Assembly: GCA_963722575.1 (NCBI GenBank)
Contig: CAVRNR010000006.1
Coordinates: 372,001 to 436,000 of the forward strand
DNA: 64,000 nucleotides
Source of the DNA: Fen-178 sp963722575
Lineage (GTDB): Bacteria; Acidobacteriota; Terriglobia; Bryobacterales; Bryobacteraceae
Direction: 5' to 3'
Made by a program: the position numbers and the translations under genes
Part shown: piece after piece, positions 8,364-16,542 of the stretch
Layout of the letters: every line of letters begins with the position of its first letter
How positions within the stretch are numbered: the stretch's first letter is position 1
Notes under the pieces: generated by a model
Databases searched by the model: none
The model's input: the letters and a program-made list of their open reading frames with translations, nothing else
What the model was told of the DNA's origin: nothing

Positions 8364-9756
8364 AGAATTCCGCCTGTTCGGCCATCAGGCGATCGATTGG
8401 ATCGCCGAATACCTGGCGCATCCCGAACGCTATCCCGTGCTGCCGCCCGTCAAGCCCGGCCAGCTCACCGACGCTCTGCCCGCCCGCGGCCCCGAGCGCG
8501 GCGAGCCTATGTCCGCCATCCTGGCCGATTTCGAGCGCCTCATTGTGCCCGCCACCACGCTCTGGAACCATCCTGGCTTCATGGCCTATTTCGCCAATTC
8601 CGCCACCCCCGAAGGCATCCTCGGCGAGTTGTTCGCCGCCGCCCTCAATCCCAACGGCATGGTCTGGAAAACATCGCCCGCCTCCACCGAACTCGAACAG
8701 GTGACCCTCCGCTGGCTGCGCCACTGGACCGGATTGCCTGACGACTGGTTCGGCCTGATCTACGACACCGCTTCCACCAGCAGCATGCACGCCATCGCCG
8801 CCGCGCGCCAGGCCGCCGACCCGGAGTCGCGCTCCAAGGGCGTGGCCCGCGGCCTGGTGGTCTACACCTCCGAGCAGGCGCACTCTTCCATCGCCAAGGG
8901 CGCCATCGCCGTCGGCATCGGCCACGATAACGTGCGCCTGGTCCCCGTCGACGCCGAATTCCGCATGTTGCCGGACGCCTTGCGGGAGACAATCGAGCGC
9001 GATCTCGCCCGCGGCCTCCGCCCCTGCTGCGTCGCCGCCACCGTCGGCACCACTTCCACCACCAGCGTCGACCCCGTGCCGGCCATCGCCGATATCTGCG
9101 AGCGCCATAACCTGTGGCTTCACGTCGATGCCGCCTACGCCGGCTCGGCCGCCGTGGCGCCGGAATTCCGCTGGGCTCTCGCCGGCTGCGAGCGCGCCGA
9201 CAGCCTCGTCACGAATCCGCATAAGTGGCTCCTCACCCCCGCGGATTGCAGTGTTTTCTACACGCGCCGCCCCGATGTGCTGAGCCGCGCCTTCTCCCTG
9301 GTTCCGGAATACCTGCGCACCGAGCAGGACCCCCGCGCCGTCAACTTCATGGATTACGGCGTGCCTCTCGGCCGCCGCTTCCGCGCCCTGAAATTGTGGT
9401 TCATCCTGCGCTCGTACGGCCGCGAAGGCCTCGCCGCTGTCATTCGCGAGCACGTGCGTTTGGCGCGGGAATTCGCGCGCCAAGTCGCCGCCGATCCGCG
9501 CTTCGAGCTGGCCGCGCCGGTCCCCTTTTCAGTCGTGAACTTCCGCTACAGAGGCACCGACGACGACAACCGCCGCATCCTCGAGCATGTCAACGCCGCC
9601 GGCAACGTCTTCATATCGAGCACCGTCCTGAACAACCGTTTCACCCTGCACCTGGCGATTGGCAACTACGCCACCACCAGCGCGCAAGTAGAGCGTGCCT
9701 GGCAGTTGCTGCAAGAAGCCACCACCCTCCGCCATCCCGGTTATCCTATTAGATGA
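8353..9756 (+). CDS. PLP-dependent aromatic L-amino acid decarboxylase (group II)
   Basis: The 467-residue product belongs to the group II pyridoxal-phosphate decarboxylases that convert aromatic amino acids (tyrosine, DOPA, tryptophan or phenylalanine) to amines and CO2. The N-terminal motif HPGFMAYF and the VDAAYAGSA stretch with the PLP-pairing Asp are present. The Schiff-base lysine is Lys291 in NPHKWLLT. Length is typical. The gene overlaps DUF2934 upstream and an alpha/beta hydrolase downstream (ATGA overlap), so all three form one transcript. The exact substrate cannot be assigned from sequence. Confidence 0.9.
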   Translation: MTPEEFRLFGHQAIDWIAEYLAHPERYPVLPPVKPGQLTDALPARGPERGEPMSAILADFERLIVPATTLWNHPGFMAYFANSATPEGILGELFAAALNPNGMVWKTSPASTELEQVTLRWLRHWTGLPDDWFGLIYDTASTSSMHAIAAARQAADPESRSKGVARGLVVYTSEQAHSSIAKGAIAVGIGHDNVRLVPVDAEFRMLPDALRETIERDLARGLRPCCVAATVGTTSTTSVDPVPAIADICERHNLWLHVDAAYAGSAAVAPEFRWALAGCERADSLVTNPHKWLLTPADCSVFYTRRPDVLSRAFSLVPEYLRTEQDPRAVNFMDYGVPLGRRFRALKLWFILRSYGREGLAAVIREHVRLAREFARQVAADPRFELAAPVPFSVVNFRYRGTDDDNRRILEHVNAAGNVFISSTVLNNRFTLHLAIGNYATTSAQVERAWQLLQEATTLRHPGYPIR

Positions 9757-11033
9757 TGCTCTCTCGCTTGACAAAACTGCTCCCCCTACTGCCGATACTG
9801 CTCCTGGCGCAGCCGGCTCAAGACCCCGCCGCTCTCGGCAGGAAGGCGCTCGACCTGCTGCTTGCCGGCAACTACCCGGAACTCTCGCAGATGTTCACCG
9901 CCGACATGAACAAGGCGCTTCCCGGAGACACCCTCGCCAAGATCGGCACAGAGATCAAGTCCTGGGGCGCCGTGGAGAAGATCGGCGACCCATCCCCGCG
10001 CAAGGTCGGTCCCAACACCATCGTGGACTTCCCGGTGAAACTCGCCGCGCGGAATATCATTTTCCGATTCATCGTGAACCGCGACGGCCTGGTGGCGGGC
10101 ATGTTCCAGCTTCCCGGCGAAACGGAGTGGCAGCGGCCCGCCTACGTTAAGCCGGACTCCTTCCGCGAACGCGAGGTCACGGTCGGCGACGGCCAGTGGA
10201 AGCTCCCCGGCACCCTCACCGTGCCGGTTGGACAAGGACCGTTCCCGGGCGTCGTGCTCGTCCACGGCTCCGGTCCCAACGACCGGGATGAAACCGTCGG
10301 TGGAACCAAAGTCTTCAAGGATCTGGCCCAAGGCCTGGCGTCCCGCGGCGTGGTGGTTTTGCGCTATGAAAAACGGACCCGGCAATATAGCTCCGCCATG
10401 GCCGGGCTGGCGAGTTTCACGGTGGAAGACGAAACCGTGGAAGACGCCGTCAAGGCCGCCGCCCTGTTGCGCGCGCAGCCGGAAGTGAACCCCAAGCGCG
10501 TCTTCGTGCTCGGTCACAGCCTCGGCGGCTATGTGGCGCCGCGCATCGCGGAGGAAGATGGCAAACTTGCCGGCCTCATCATCCTCGCTGGTGGTGCTCG
10601 CCCCATGGAAGACGCGGTGGTGGATCAAGCCGAGTACCTGGGCGTGAGCGCCGACAACCTGAAAACGGTCAAGGCGGTGTCGGCCAAGATCAAGAGTCTC
10701 GAACCCGGTGACGAGGATTCTCCCCCCGTAATGGGCGTGCCGGTTACCTATTGGCTCGATCTCAAGGGATACGATCCCGGCGCCCTGGCCAAGAAACTGG
10801 CGCTCCCCATGTTGATTTTGCAGGGCGAGCGGGACTTCCAGGTCACCATGAAAGACTTCGCGCTCTGGAAGGCGGCCGTGGGCGCGAATAAGGCCGTTAC
10901 CATGCGCAGCTATCCCGCGCTCAACCACCTTTTCGTCGCCGGCGAAGGCAAGAGCACCGAGGCCGAATATCGCAAGCCAGGCCACGTGGCCCCCGAAGTC
11001 ATCGACGACATCGCCAAGTTCGTAGCGCCGTAA
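9753..11033 (+). CDS. Secreted alpha/beta hydrolase with N-terminal DUF3887-like domain
   Basis: The product has a signal peptide (LTKLLPLLPILLLAQPAQ). A small helical/beta domain at about residues 25-120 resembles DUF3887. An alpha/beta hydrolase domain follows. The nucleophile is Ser256 in GHSLGG, the acid is probably Asp361 (QGERDFQV) and the base His392 (LNHLF). This matches secreted serine esterases or dipeptidyl-peptidase-like acylhydrolases; the substrate is unknown. Translation starts at the ATG at 9753 or 9756 (ATGATG), overlapping the decarboxylase stop. Downstream lies a decayed copy of the end of the next gene and two palindromic repeats. Confidence 0.85.
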   Translation: MMLSRLTKLLPLLPILLLAQPAQDPAALGRKALDLLLAGNYPELSQMFTADMNKALPGDTLAKIGTEIKSWGAVEKIGDPSPRKVGPNTIVDFPVKLAARNIIFRFIVNRDGLVAGMFQLPGETEWQRPAYVKPDSFREREVTVGDGQWKLPGTLTVPVGQGPFPGVVLVHGSGPNDRDETVGGTKVFKDLAQGLASRGVVVLRYEKRTRQYSSAMAGLASFTVEDETVEDAVKAAALLRAQPEVNPKRVFVLGHSLGGYVAPRIAEEDGKLAGLIILAGGARPMEDAVVDQAEYLGVSADNLKTVKAVSAKIKSLEPGDEDSPPVMGVPVTYWLDLKGYDPGALAKKLALPMLILQGERDFQVTMKDFALWKAAVGANKAVTMRSYPALNHLFVAGEGKSTEAEYRKPGHVAPEVIDDIAKFVAP

Positions 11034-11077
11034 CTACCATTCCACGGTCTCGCCGGGCTCCAGCGCCTAGACCTCCG
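11034..11077 (-). repeat. Vestigial 44-bp copy of the 3' end of the metallo-hydrolase gene
   Basis: This segment aligns over about 44 bp with 11214-11257, the last 14 codons and stop of the minus-strand hydrolase. Reading it on the minus strand gives E-V-stop-A-L-E-P-G-E-T-V-E-W-stop, with the Trp codon changed to TAG and otherwise mostly synonymous differences. Two palindromic repeats lie between the two copies. Confidence 0.75.
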
Positions 11078-11082
11078 CAGCC

Positions 11083-11124
11083 TTGTGGGGCAGGCTTGCA
11101 GCCTGCGGCCGAGTGGTACTCGGC
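11083..11124 (+). repeat. Double-hairpin repeat, copy 1
   Basis: The unit GTGGGGCAGG is followed by hairpin 1 (GCAGGCTTGCAGCCTGC) and hairpin 2 (GGCCGAGTGGTACTCGGCC). Its stem sequences differ from the other copies but stay paired. Confidence 0.8.
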
Positions 11125-11177
11125 CTGCCTGCCTGCTCCACCGACAGTGCATGCCCTTGGTTGCGCTCCGCCGCTCT

Positions 11178-11202
11178 GTAGGGCAGGCGCTTTCGCCTGC
11201 CA
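11178..11202 (+). repeat. Half copy of the double-hairpin repeat
   Basis: GTAGGGCAGG leads into a GGCAGGCG / CGCCTGCC hairpin with a CTTT-type loop. The second hairpin is absent. It sits about 55 bp after copy 1. Confidence 0.6.
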
Positions 11203-11214
11203 ACCTGTCAGCCC

Positions 11215-11907
11215 CTACCACTCCACCGTTTCCCCGGGCTCCAGCGCCCAAACCTCCGTTTCCAGGTCCGTCACCAACTCGCCCAACTGCTCCGGCCGCC
11301 CCGTGAGCGCCGGGAACGTGCCGAAGTGCATCGGAATAACCTTGCGCGCGCGGAGCAGTTTGCACGCCAGCGCCGCCTCCTGCGGGCCCATGGTGAACAG
11401 GTCGCCGATCGGCAGAATCGCCAGCTCCGGATGGTAGAGCTGTTCGATCAGGTGCATGTCCGAAAACACGTTGGTATCGCCCGCGAAATATAGCGCGCGC
11501 CCATCCACGAAGCGCAGTACATAACCCGCCGCCTCGCCGCCGTAGATGGTCTGGCCGCCATCCAGAATCCCGCAACCATGCACCGCGTGGGTCATGGTCA
11601 CGGTCGCCGCGCCCACTTTCTGCGAGCCGCCCTTGCTCATGGGCCGCAGGTTACCCACGCCCTTGGACTCGAGCCAGTTGCAGGTCTCGAAGATCGCCAC
11701 CACTTCCGGAGCAAAACGCTGCGCCAGCGGTATGGCGTCGTGTATGTGGTCGTAATGGCCGTGCGTGATGCAGATCGTATCCACGCGCTTGATTCGGTAC
11801 CCCTTCGGGTACCCCGGGTTGCCCTCGGTCCACGGATCCATCAGGATGACTTGCCCCGAGGGAAGACGAAACAGGAATGTGCCATGTCCAAGCCAGGTGA
11901 TCTCCAT
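11215..11907 (-). CDS. Metal-dependent hydrolase, UPF0173 / metallo-beta-lactamase fold
   Basis: The 230-residue product begins MEITWLGHGTFLF and contains THGHYDHIHD, the HxHxDH metal motif. A further metal-binding His lies in MTHAVHGCG and an Asp in FAGDTNVF, followed by a late MHFGTFP. This order and length match the UPF0173 family of stand-alone metallo-beta-lactamase-fold hydrolases, whose natural substrate is not settled. The frame opens further upstream, but the ATG at 11907 begins the fold. A truncated copy of its 3' end lies 180 bp beyond its stop codon. Confidence 0.88.
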   Translation of the reverse strand: MEITWLGHGTFLFRLPSGQVILMDPWTEGNPGYPKGYRIKRVDTICITHGHYDHIHDAIPLAQRFAPEVVAIFETCNWLESKGVGNLRPMSKGGSQKVGAATVTMTHAVHGCGILDGGQTIYGGEAAGYVLRFVDGRALYFAGDTNVFSDMHLIEQLYHPELAILPIGDLFTMGPQEAALACKLLRARKVIPMHFGTFPALTGRPEQLGELVTDLETEVWALEPGETVEW

Positions 11908-12013
11908 ACCTGCGATTATGCCACGCGCGCCAAGCCGTCTCCGCCCTCCCCACTGCCCGCTGGTATAGAATATCAGTGGCTTCACCACTTCACCCATGAA
12001 GGAGACTATCGCC

Positions 12014-12535
12014 GTGAACCGATCCGTCGTGATGATTTTCGCCGCCGCCCTCGCCGGCGGCTGCGCGCTCCAGGCCCAGACCAATCCGCTGATCGCGGAG
12101 TCCAAGCGGGCCTACACCGCCATCGAGACCAACCTCACCAAGGCCGCCGACGAGATGTCGGACGCGAATTACAGTTTCAAAGCGACGCCCGACGTTCGCA
12201 CCTTCGGCGCCACCATCGCCCACATCGCCGATGTTCAAATGCGCACCTGCTCCGCCGTCAAGGGCGAGCAGAAGCAGGCCGACGCCGCGTCCAAGACCGC
12301 CAAGGCCGACCTGGTGGCCGCGCTCAAGGCTTCGTTCGATGAATGCGACGCCGCCTGGGCCGGCATCACCGACGCCAATGCCACGGAGATGCTCGGAGGC
12401 CGCGGCCAGCGTTCCAAGCTGGGCGCCCTGATCGGCAACACCATCCACGACAACGAGGAGTATGGCTACCTGGCCGTCTACATCCGCCTCAAAGGTCAGG
12501 TGCCGCCCTCCAGCCAAGGCCGCCCGCCCATGTAA
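12014..12535 (+). CDS. Secreted DinB-family four-helix protein
   Basis: The product carries a signal sequence (MNRSVVMIFAAALAGGCALQAQ) and a helical DinB/YfiT-like domain with the FGATIAHIADVQ and NTIHDNEEYGYL segments, which supply the His residues expected to bind a metal. The upstream ATG at 11996 is rejected as the start: AGGAG at 12000-12004 lies inside that extension and is 9 nt before the GTG at 12014. DinB-like proteins are often metal-dependent thiol transferases or hydrolases, but secreted copies are uncharacterised. A TATAGAAT sequence near 11964 may be the -10 element. Confidence 0.8.
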   Translation: MNRSVVMIFAAALAGGCALQAQTNPLIAESKRAYTAIETNLTKAADEMSDANYSFKATPDVRTFGATIAHIADVQMRTCSAVKGEQKQADAASKTAKADLVAALKASFDECDAAWAGITDANATEMLGGRGQRSKLGALIGNTIHDNEEYGYLAVYIRLKGQVPPSSQGRPPM

Positions 12536-12606
12536 CCGCCGGGCGGCGGCTTCAGGCGTCATGGTGTATGGCAGGTTCATGCCCACCAACGCCACGTCGA
12601 TGTTGC

Positions 12607-12645
12607 GTAGCGCCGGGCCCAGAGGGCGCCCCCTTGCCACCGGTG
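12607..12645 (+). repeat. GC-rich GTAGCGCCGG / GGGCCCAGAGGGC element
   Basis: This 39-bp segment matches 63477-63515 with about four differences. Its core (GGCGCCGGGCCCAGAGGGC) also occurs in two coding regions near 473 and 39705. It lies in the gap between the DinB gene and vapC. The rest of that 119-bp gap shows no gene. Confidence 0.65.
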
Positions 12646-12654
12646 TGCCCCCTG

Positions 12655-13086
12655 CTACATCGCCCCCAACCACCGCACCGGATACCGTGCCGCCAGCGCA
12701 TTCGCCAGGCGTTCATCGGCTGTCACCAGCGGCGCATTGGACACCATCGCCAGCGCCACATACATCGCATCGTAGACCGTGCGGCCGGAAGCCGCCGCGA
12801 TCGCGAAGGCGTCTTTCAGCAAGGGCAGGGAAGCAGCCGTCGGGATCTTCCTATCTTCCAGCCCCTGGATGGCCTTCTCGGCCGACTCTCGCGATATCCG
12901 CCCCTGACGCGCCGCTTTCCACAGTGTGTTGCTAAACTCCGGCCAGAACAGGTCCGGCGCCAACAGCCGCAGCCGCCCTTCGGCGTAACTCTCGAGCATT
13001 CCCAACGCCTCGGCGGTGAGGGTTTCGCCCGATGCCGGCAAAAACCACTTGGCGGCCACGCTGGCGTCGATGACGCAGGCGGTCAC
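12655..13086 (-). CDS. vapC: PIN-domain toxin, VapC-like
   Basis: The 143-residue product begins VTACVIDASVAAKWF, which supplies the first acidic residue of a PIN nuclease (Asp7). Other acidic positions are in APDLFWPEFSNTL, TVYDAMYVALA and VTADERLANAL, completing the four-acid metal site. VapC toxins cleave specific RNAs, often tRNA or rRNA. The start is a GTG at 13086 that overlaps the antitoxin stop by 4 bp (GTGA), the usual toxin-antitoxin coupling. A longer upstream frame exists but lies in the antitoxin's DNA. Confidence 0.9.
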   Translation of the reverse strand: MTACVIDASVAAKWFLPASGETLTAEALGMLESYAEGRLRLLAPDLFWPEFSNTLWKAARQGRISRESAEKAIQGLEDRKIPTAASLPLLKDAFAIAAASGRTVYDAMYVALAMVSNAPLVTADERLANALAARYPVRWLGAM

Positions 13087-13286
13087 CGGCGGCGGTCCTC
13101 GCGCTCGATCGCCTCCGAGCTTGGAAAGGGGCCGGGTGCGCTTGGCCGCCGCGCGCGTATCCGCCGCGCTTGCTTCACGAGTTCTCTGCGGCCGGCCAGT
13201 TCCTTCGCGGTTGGAACGTTTTCCTCCAGTAGCGCGATCACTTCCGCCGATATGGATTTTCTGCGCTCCCTGGCGCGCGTCCTCAA
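13083..13286 (-). CDS. VapB-like antitoxin, apparently short at its N-terminus
   Basis: The frame reads LRTRARERRKSISAEVIALL, the first part of a ribbon-helix-helix (FitA/Arc-type) domain, then a basic tail ending IEREDRRR. It overlaps vapC by 4 bp. Homologues normally start about ten residues earlier with a beta-strand that contacts operator DNA. In this frame that stretch falls in the end of citrate synthase and does not resemble the strand. The only nearby start codon is TTG at 13286, giving 67 residues. It may be N-terminally truncated or use an unusual start. Confidence 0.6.
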   Translation of the reverse strand: MRTRARERRKSISAEVIALLEENVPTAKELAGRRELVKQARRIRARRPSAPGPFPSSEAIEREDRRR

Positions 13287-13294
13287 GGCCAGCC

Positions 13295-14605
13295 CTACAC
13301 CCCCGCCAGTTCCCTCTGCCCCCGCAGCCCGATCGGCACGAAATCCCGCGCATCCTGCCCCGTGTACACCTGGCGCGGCCGCGCGATCTTCTGCTCCGGG
13401 TCTTCCAGCATTTCCTGCCATTGCGCCAGCCACCCTACCGTGCGGGGAATCCCGAACAGCACCGTGAACTGGTCCGGCGTGAAGCCCATCGCCTGATAAA
13501 TAATCCCCGAATAGAAATCCACGTTGGGGTATAGCTTCCGCTTGATGAAGTACTCGTCGGAAAGCGCGATCTGCTCCAACTCCAACGCGATGTCGATCTT
13601 CGGATTGCGCCCCGTCACCTCGAACACCTCCTCGGCCACTCGCTTGATAATGCGCGCCCGCGGATCGTAGTTCTTGTACACCCGGTGGCCGAACCCCATC
13701 AGCTTGCGCTGGCCGTTCTTCACCTGCTCGATGAAGCCCGGGATGCGGTCCTTCGAGCCGATTTCGTCCAGCATGCGCAGCACCTCTTCATTCGCCCCCC
13801 CGTGCAGCGGGCCGGAGAGCGCCGCGATCGCCGCCGCCGTCGTCGCAAACGGATCGGCGTGCGAGCTGCCCACCGCGCGCATCGTGCTGGTGCTGCAATT
13901 CTGCTCGTGGTCCGCGTGCAAAATGAACAGCACCTCCAGCGCGCGCGCCAGCACCGGGTTGGCGGCATACTTGGGTTCCGTCCGCTTCCACAGCATCTGC
14001 ATGTAGTTCTGCGTGTAGCCCAGGTCCGGATCGGGGTAGACGTAGGGCAGCCCCAGCCGGTGCCGGTACGCGTGCGCCGCCAGCGTCGGCATCTTGCCGA
14101 TCAGCCGGATGATCTGCCGGCGCCGGCACTTGGGGTCGCCGATGTTGCGCGCCTCCGGATAGAACGTCGAGAGCGCCGCTACCGTGCTGATCAGCACTCC
14201 CATGGGGTGCGCGTCGTGGTGAAAACCGTCCATGAACTTCTTCACGTTCTCATGCGTCATGGCGTGGCGCATCACTTCGCAGTTCCAATACTCCAACTCC
14301 TCCGCCGTCGGCAATTCGCCGTGCAGCAACAGATAAGCCACCTCCAGAAAGGTGCAGTGCTCCGCCAGTTGCTCAATCGGATAGCCGCGATACCGCAGGA
14401 TTCCTTTGTCGCCGTCCAGGTAGGTGATGGAGCTCTGGCAGGATGCCGTGTTCATGAACGCCGGATCGTAGGTCATCAGGCCGAAGTCCCCCGGACCGGT
14501 CTTGATCTGGCGCAGGTCCATGGCGCGAATCGTGCCATGGGAAATCGGGATTGAATAGCTCTGCTCTGTTCGATTATCGATTATGGTCAGCGTTTCGTTG
14601 GGCAT
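13295..14605 (-). CDS. gltA: Citrate synthase
   Basis: The 436-residue product is a type II (hexameric-type) citrate synthase that condenses oxaloacetate and acetyl-CoA in the TCA cycle. The catalytic triad is visible: His268 (LHGGANE), His307 (GFGHRVYK) and Asp363 (NVDFYSG). The N-terminal beta-rich domain found in Gram-negative enzymes is present at residues 1-60. Its stop lies 8 bp from the first possible antitoxin start, so vapBC may be read through from this promoter. The 400-bp upstream gap holds repeats but no obvious gene. Confidence 0.97.
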   Translation of the reverse strand: MPNETLTIIDNRTEQSYSIPISHGTIRAMDLRQIKTGPGDFGLMTYDPAFMNTASCQSSITYLDGDKGILRYRGYPIEQLAEHCTFLEVAYLLLHGELPTAEELEYWNCEVMRHAMTHENVKKFMDGFHHDAHPMGVLISTVAALSTFYPEARNIGDPKCRRRQIIRLIGKMPTLAAHAYRHRLGLPYVYPDPDLGYTQNYMQMLWKRTEPKYAANPVLARALEVLFILHADHEQNCSTSTMRAVGSSHADPFATTAAAIAALSGPLHGGANEEVLRMLDEIGSKDRIPGFIEQVKNGQRKLMGFGHRVYKNYDPRARIIKRVAEEVFEVTGRNPKIDIALELEQIALSDEYFIKRKLYPNVDFYSGIIYQAMGFTPDQFTVLFGIPRTVGWLAQWQEMLEDPEQKIARPRQVYTGQDARDFVPIGLRGQRELAGV

Positions 14606-14788
14606 CGGGGCATTTCCTGCACGCAGCTTTCCATGTCTAAATGTTGCTAATTACATCACTTTGCGACCGTTTTGCTACATTTCCGACAATCACCGGGGCT
14701 TTTTACGCAAGCCACCGCGCGCCCTCACCCCATCGTGACCATTTCCCCGCTGGCCCGTCCAATCTCACAGGCAGATGGTATGGGTTTC

Positions 14789-14886
14789 TGTACTACTATC
14801 CATCATATTCTTCGCGCGCCGCGACAAATTGTGGGGCAGGTTTTTAACCTGCGGCGGATTGTCAATCCGCCTCCTGCCCTTGTACG
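14789..14886 (+). repeat. Long form of the double-hairpin repeat, copy 3
   Basis: The extended unit begins TGTACTACTATCCATCAT and ends near TTGTACGC. The core at 14830-14872 has hairpin 1 (GCAGGTTTTTAACCTGC) and hairpin 2 (GGCGGATTGTCAATCCGCC). The same flank is found beside the copies at 37949 and 41788. The gap 14606-15007 otherwise shows no gene. Confidence 0.8.
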
Positions 14887-14919
14887 CGCCCGCCGCCCCT
14901 GTTTGCGGCTTGCCCCTCT

Positions 14920-14960
14920 GTGGGGCAGGATTGCATCCTGCGCGGCGGTTGGCAACCGCC
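14920..14960 (+). repeat. Double-hairpin repeat, copy 4
   Basis: GTGGGGCAGG is followed by hairpin 1 with an ATTGCAT centre and hairpin 2 (GGCGGTTGGCAACCGCC). It lies 48 bp after copy 3 in the same orientation and about 50 bp before the sigma factor gene. Confidence 0.8.
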
Positions 14961-15007
14961 GCTGTCACTTGCACTCCGCGAAGCCCCGTAGACTAGTAAC
15001 GTAGTTT

Positions 15008-15619
15008 ATGGCTCAGGATGCAGCCGCGGCAATCGGCGCCCCAGCGAGCCCCCAGATCGATTCGCTGATCCGGGCGGCCCAGCGCGGCGACCAGGACGCC
15101 TTCGAGCAACTGGTCCGCGCTCACGACCAGAGTGTCCTTCACCTCGCTATGAATTTGCTGCGCTCCACGGAAGATGCGCGCGATGTCTACCAGGAAGCCT
15201 TCCTCCGGGTCTATCGGAGCCTCGATTCCTTCCGCTTCGATTGCAGCTTTCAGACCTGGCTGTACCGCATCGTGACCAACATCTGCCTCGATCGGCTGCG
15301 CAAGCGGAAGGTTCGCAAAGAGGAGTCCGCGGTGGTGGAAACGTCGGATGGGCCGGTCGACCGCATGGAAGCCGTTCAAGAGGAAGCCGCGCACGCCAAC
15401 CCGGAACGCACCCTCTGGAACCGGGAGTTGAAGCGGCGCATGGAGAATGCGCTCCAGGAACTCACCCCGCGCGAGCGCATGGTTTTCGAGCTCCGCCACT
15501 ACCAGGGCCTCCGTCTGCGGAACATCGGCGATCTGCTGGGCACCACCGAGGAGGCCGCCAAGAACTGCCTCTTTCGGGCCACCCGGAAAATGCGCGTGGA
15601 ATTGGGAGATTGCATATGA
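15008..15619 (+). CDS. ECF-type RNA polymerase sigma factor
   Basis: The 203-residue product has region 2 (DQDAFEQLVRAHDQSVLHLA; DVYQEAFLRVYRSLDSF) and region 4 (LTPRERMVFELRHYQGL, then IGDLLGTTEEAAKNCLFRATRKMR). Regions 1.1 and 3 are absent, as in ECF sigma factors. It would direct polymerase to a small regulon when released from the anti-sigma factor encoded immediately downstream, whose ATG overlaps this stop (ATGA). The linker between regions 2 and 4 is rather long and acidic. Confidence 0.95.
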   Translation: MAQDAAAAIGAPASPQIDSLIRAAQRGDQDAFEQLVRAHDQSVLHLAMNLLRSTEDARDVYQEAFLRVYRSLDSFRFDCSFQTWLYRIVTNICLDRLRKRKVRKEESAVVETSDGPVDRMEAVQEEAAHANPERTLWNRELKRRMENALQELTPRERMVFELRHYQGLRLRNIGDLLGTTEEAAKNCLFRATRKMRVELGDCI

Positions 15620-16542
15620 CTTGCGATTCGGTTGCCAGGCTGATTCCCCTCTATTTTTACGGCGACTTGATGCCGGAAGAGGAAGACCAACTGGAAGAGC
15701 ACCTGCACGCGTGTGCCCTCTGCACGCGCGAAATGGAGCGGCAGCGCGCCCTGGCCGCGGCCCTCGACCGGCGGCGCCAGGCCGAGCCTCCGCCCACGCT
15801 GCTGGACGCTTGCCGCGCCGATCTGCTGGCCGTCATCCAGGGCGGCGCGCCGCGCTACGAGCGGCCCGCCAAAGGCCCCTGGACTTTGTTTCGCGAAGCC
15901 CTGGCCGCCACGCTCGCGGGCTTCCACCGTTACCGCACGCCTGCGGGCGCGGTGGCGCTCGTGGCGCTGGGCTTCTTCGCCGGGCGGTTCACCGGCGCCG
16001 GCCTGCCCCCCTCTTCGCTTTCCCCGGCCGGCGAAGTCTTCTCCACCGTCCGTTCCGTCCAGCCCGAGGGCTCCGGCCGCGTGCAGATTGCTGTCGATGA
16101 AACGCGGCGGCGCGTGCTCTCCGGTCCCACCGCCGATCGCGACATCCAGAGGCTGCTGCTGGCCGCCGTGCGCGAGGACAATCCAGCCGTTCGCGTCGAA
16201 TCCGTCGGCCTCCTCAGGAGCCGCGCGGATTCCGGCGAGGTCCGCGACGCCCTCCTCAATGCCGTGGCCCACGATTCCAACGCCGGCGTGCGCCTCGAAG
16301 CTCTGGATGGTTTGAAGCCGCTGGCGGGCGATCCGCAAGTTCGCACGACCCTCGCCCGGGTGCTCCTGGCCGACGACAACCCCGCCATCCGCATGCAGGT
16401 GGTCGACCTGCTGGTGTCGCACCGCGACGATTCCATGGTCGGAGTTCTCCAGAACCTGGTGCAGAAGGAAGATAACAACTATGTGCGCCTGAAGTGCGAA
16501 AAGGCGCTGAAGGATATGAATGCGTCGATCGGGACTTTTTAG
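15616..16542 (+). CDS. Anti-sigma factor with zf-HC2 zinc finger, one TM helix and HEAT repeats
   Basis: The product opens with a zinc-binding anti-sigma domain: an early Cys (MTCDSVARLIPLYFYGDLM), then His and Cys residues in EEHLHACALCTREM, giving the HxxxCxxC motif. One transmembrane helix lies at about residues 115-130 (GAVALVALGFFAGRF). The C-terminal half (about 170-305) is built of HEAT-like helical pairs such as NPAVRVESVGLLRSRAD. The zinc domain would hold the sigma factor in the cytoplasm. The HEAT region lies across the membrane and may sense or bind a partner; that is inference. The start overlaps the sigma stop by 4 bp. Confidence 0.88.
   Translation: MTCDSVARLIPLYFYGDLMPEEEDQLEEHLHACALCTREMERQRALAAALDRRRQAEPPPTLLDACRADLLAVIQGGAPRYERPAKGPWTLFREALAATLAGFHRYRTPAGAVALVALGFFAGRFTGAGLPPSSLSPAGEVFSTVRSVQPEGSGRVQIAVDETRRRVLSGPTADRDIQRLLLAAVREDNPAVRVESVGLLRSRADSGEVRDALLNAVAHDSNAGVRLEALDGLKPLAGDPQVRTTLARVLLADDNPAIRMQVVDLLVSHRDDSMVGVLQNLVQKEDNNYVRLKCEKALKDMNASIGTF

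Noticed and set aside
8128..9483. A 451-codon minus-strand frame opposite the decarboxylase
   Set aside because: It mirrors the codon pattern of a gene with clear PLP motifs and has no recognisable domain or ribosome site.
11083..14960. A CRISPR array, because of repeated GGGGCAGG units
   Set aside because: Copies are few, spacing is irregular and they lie between different genes with no cas gene. They are dispersed hairpin repeats.
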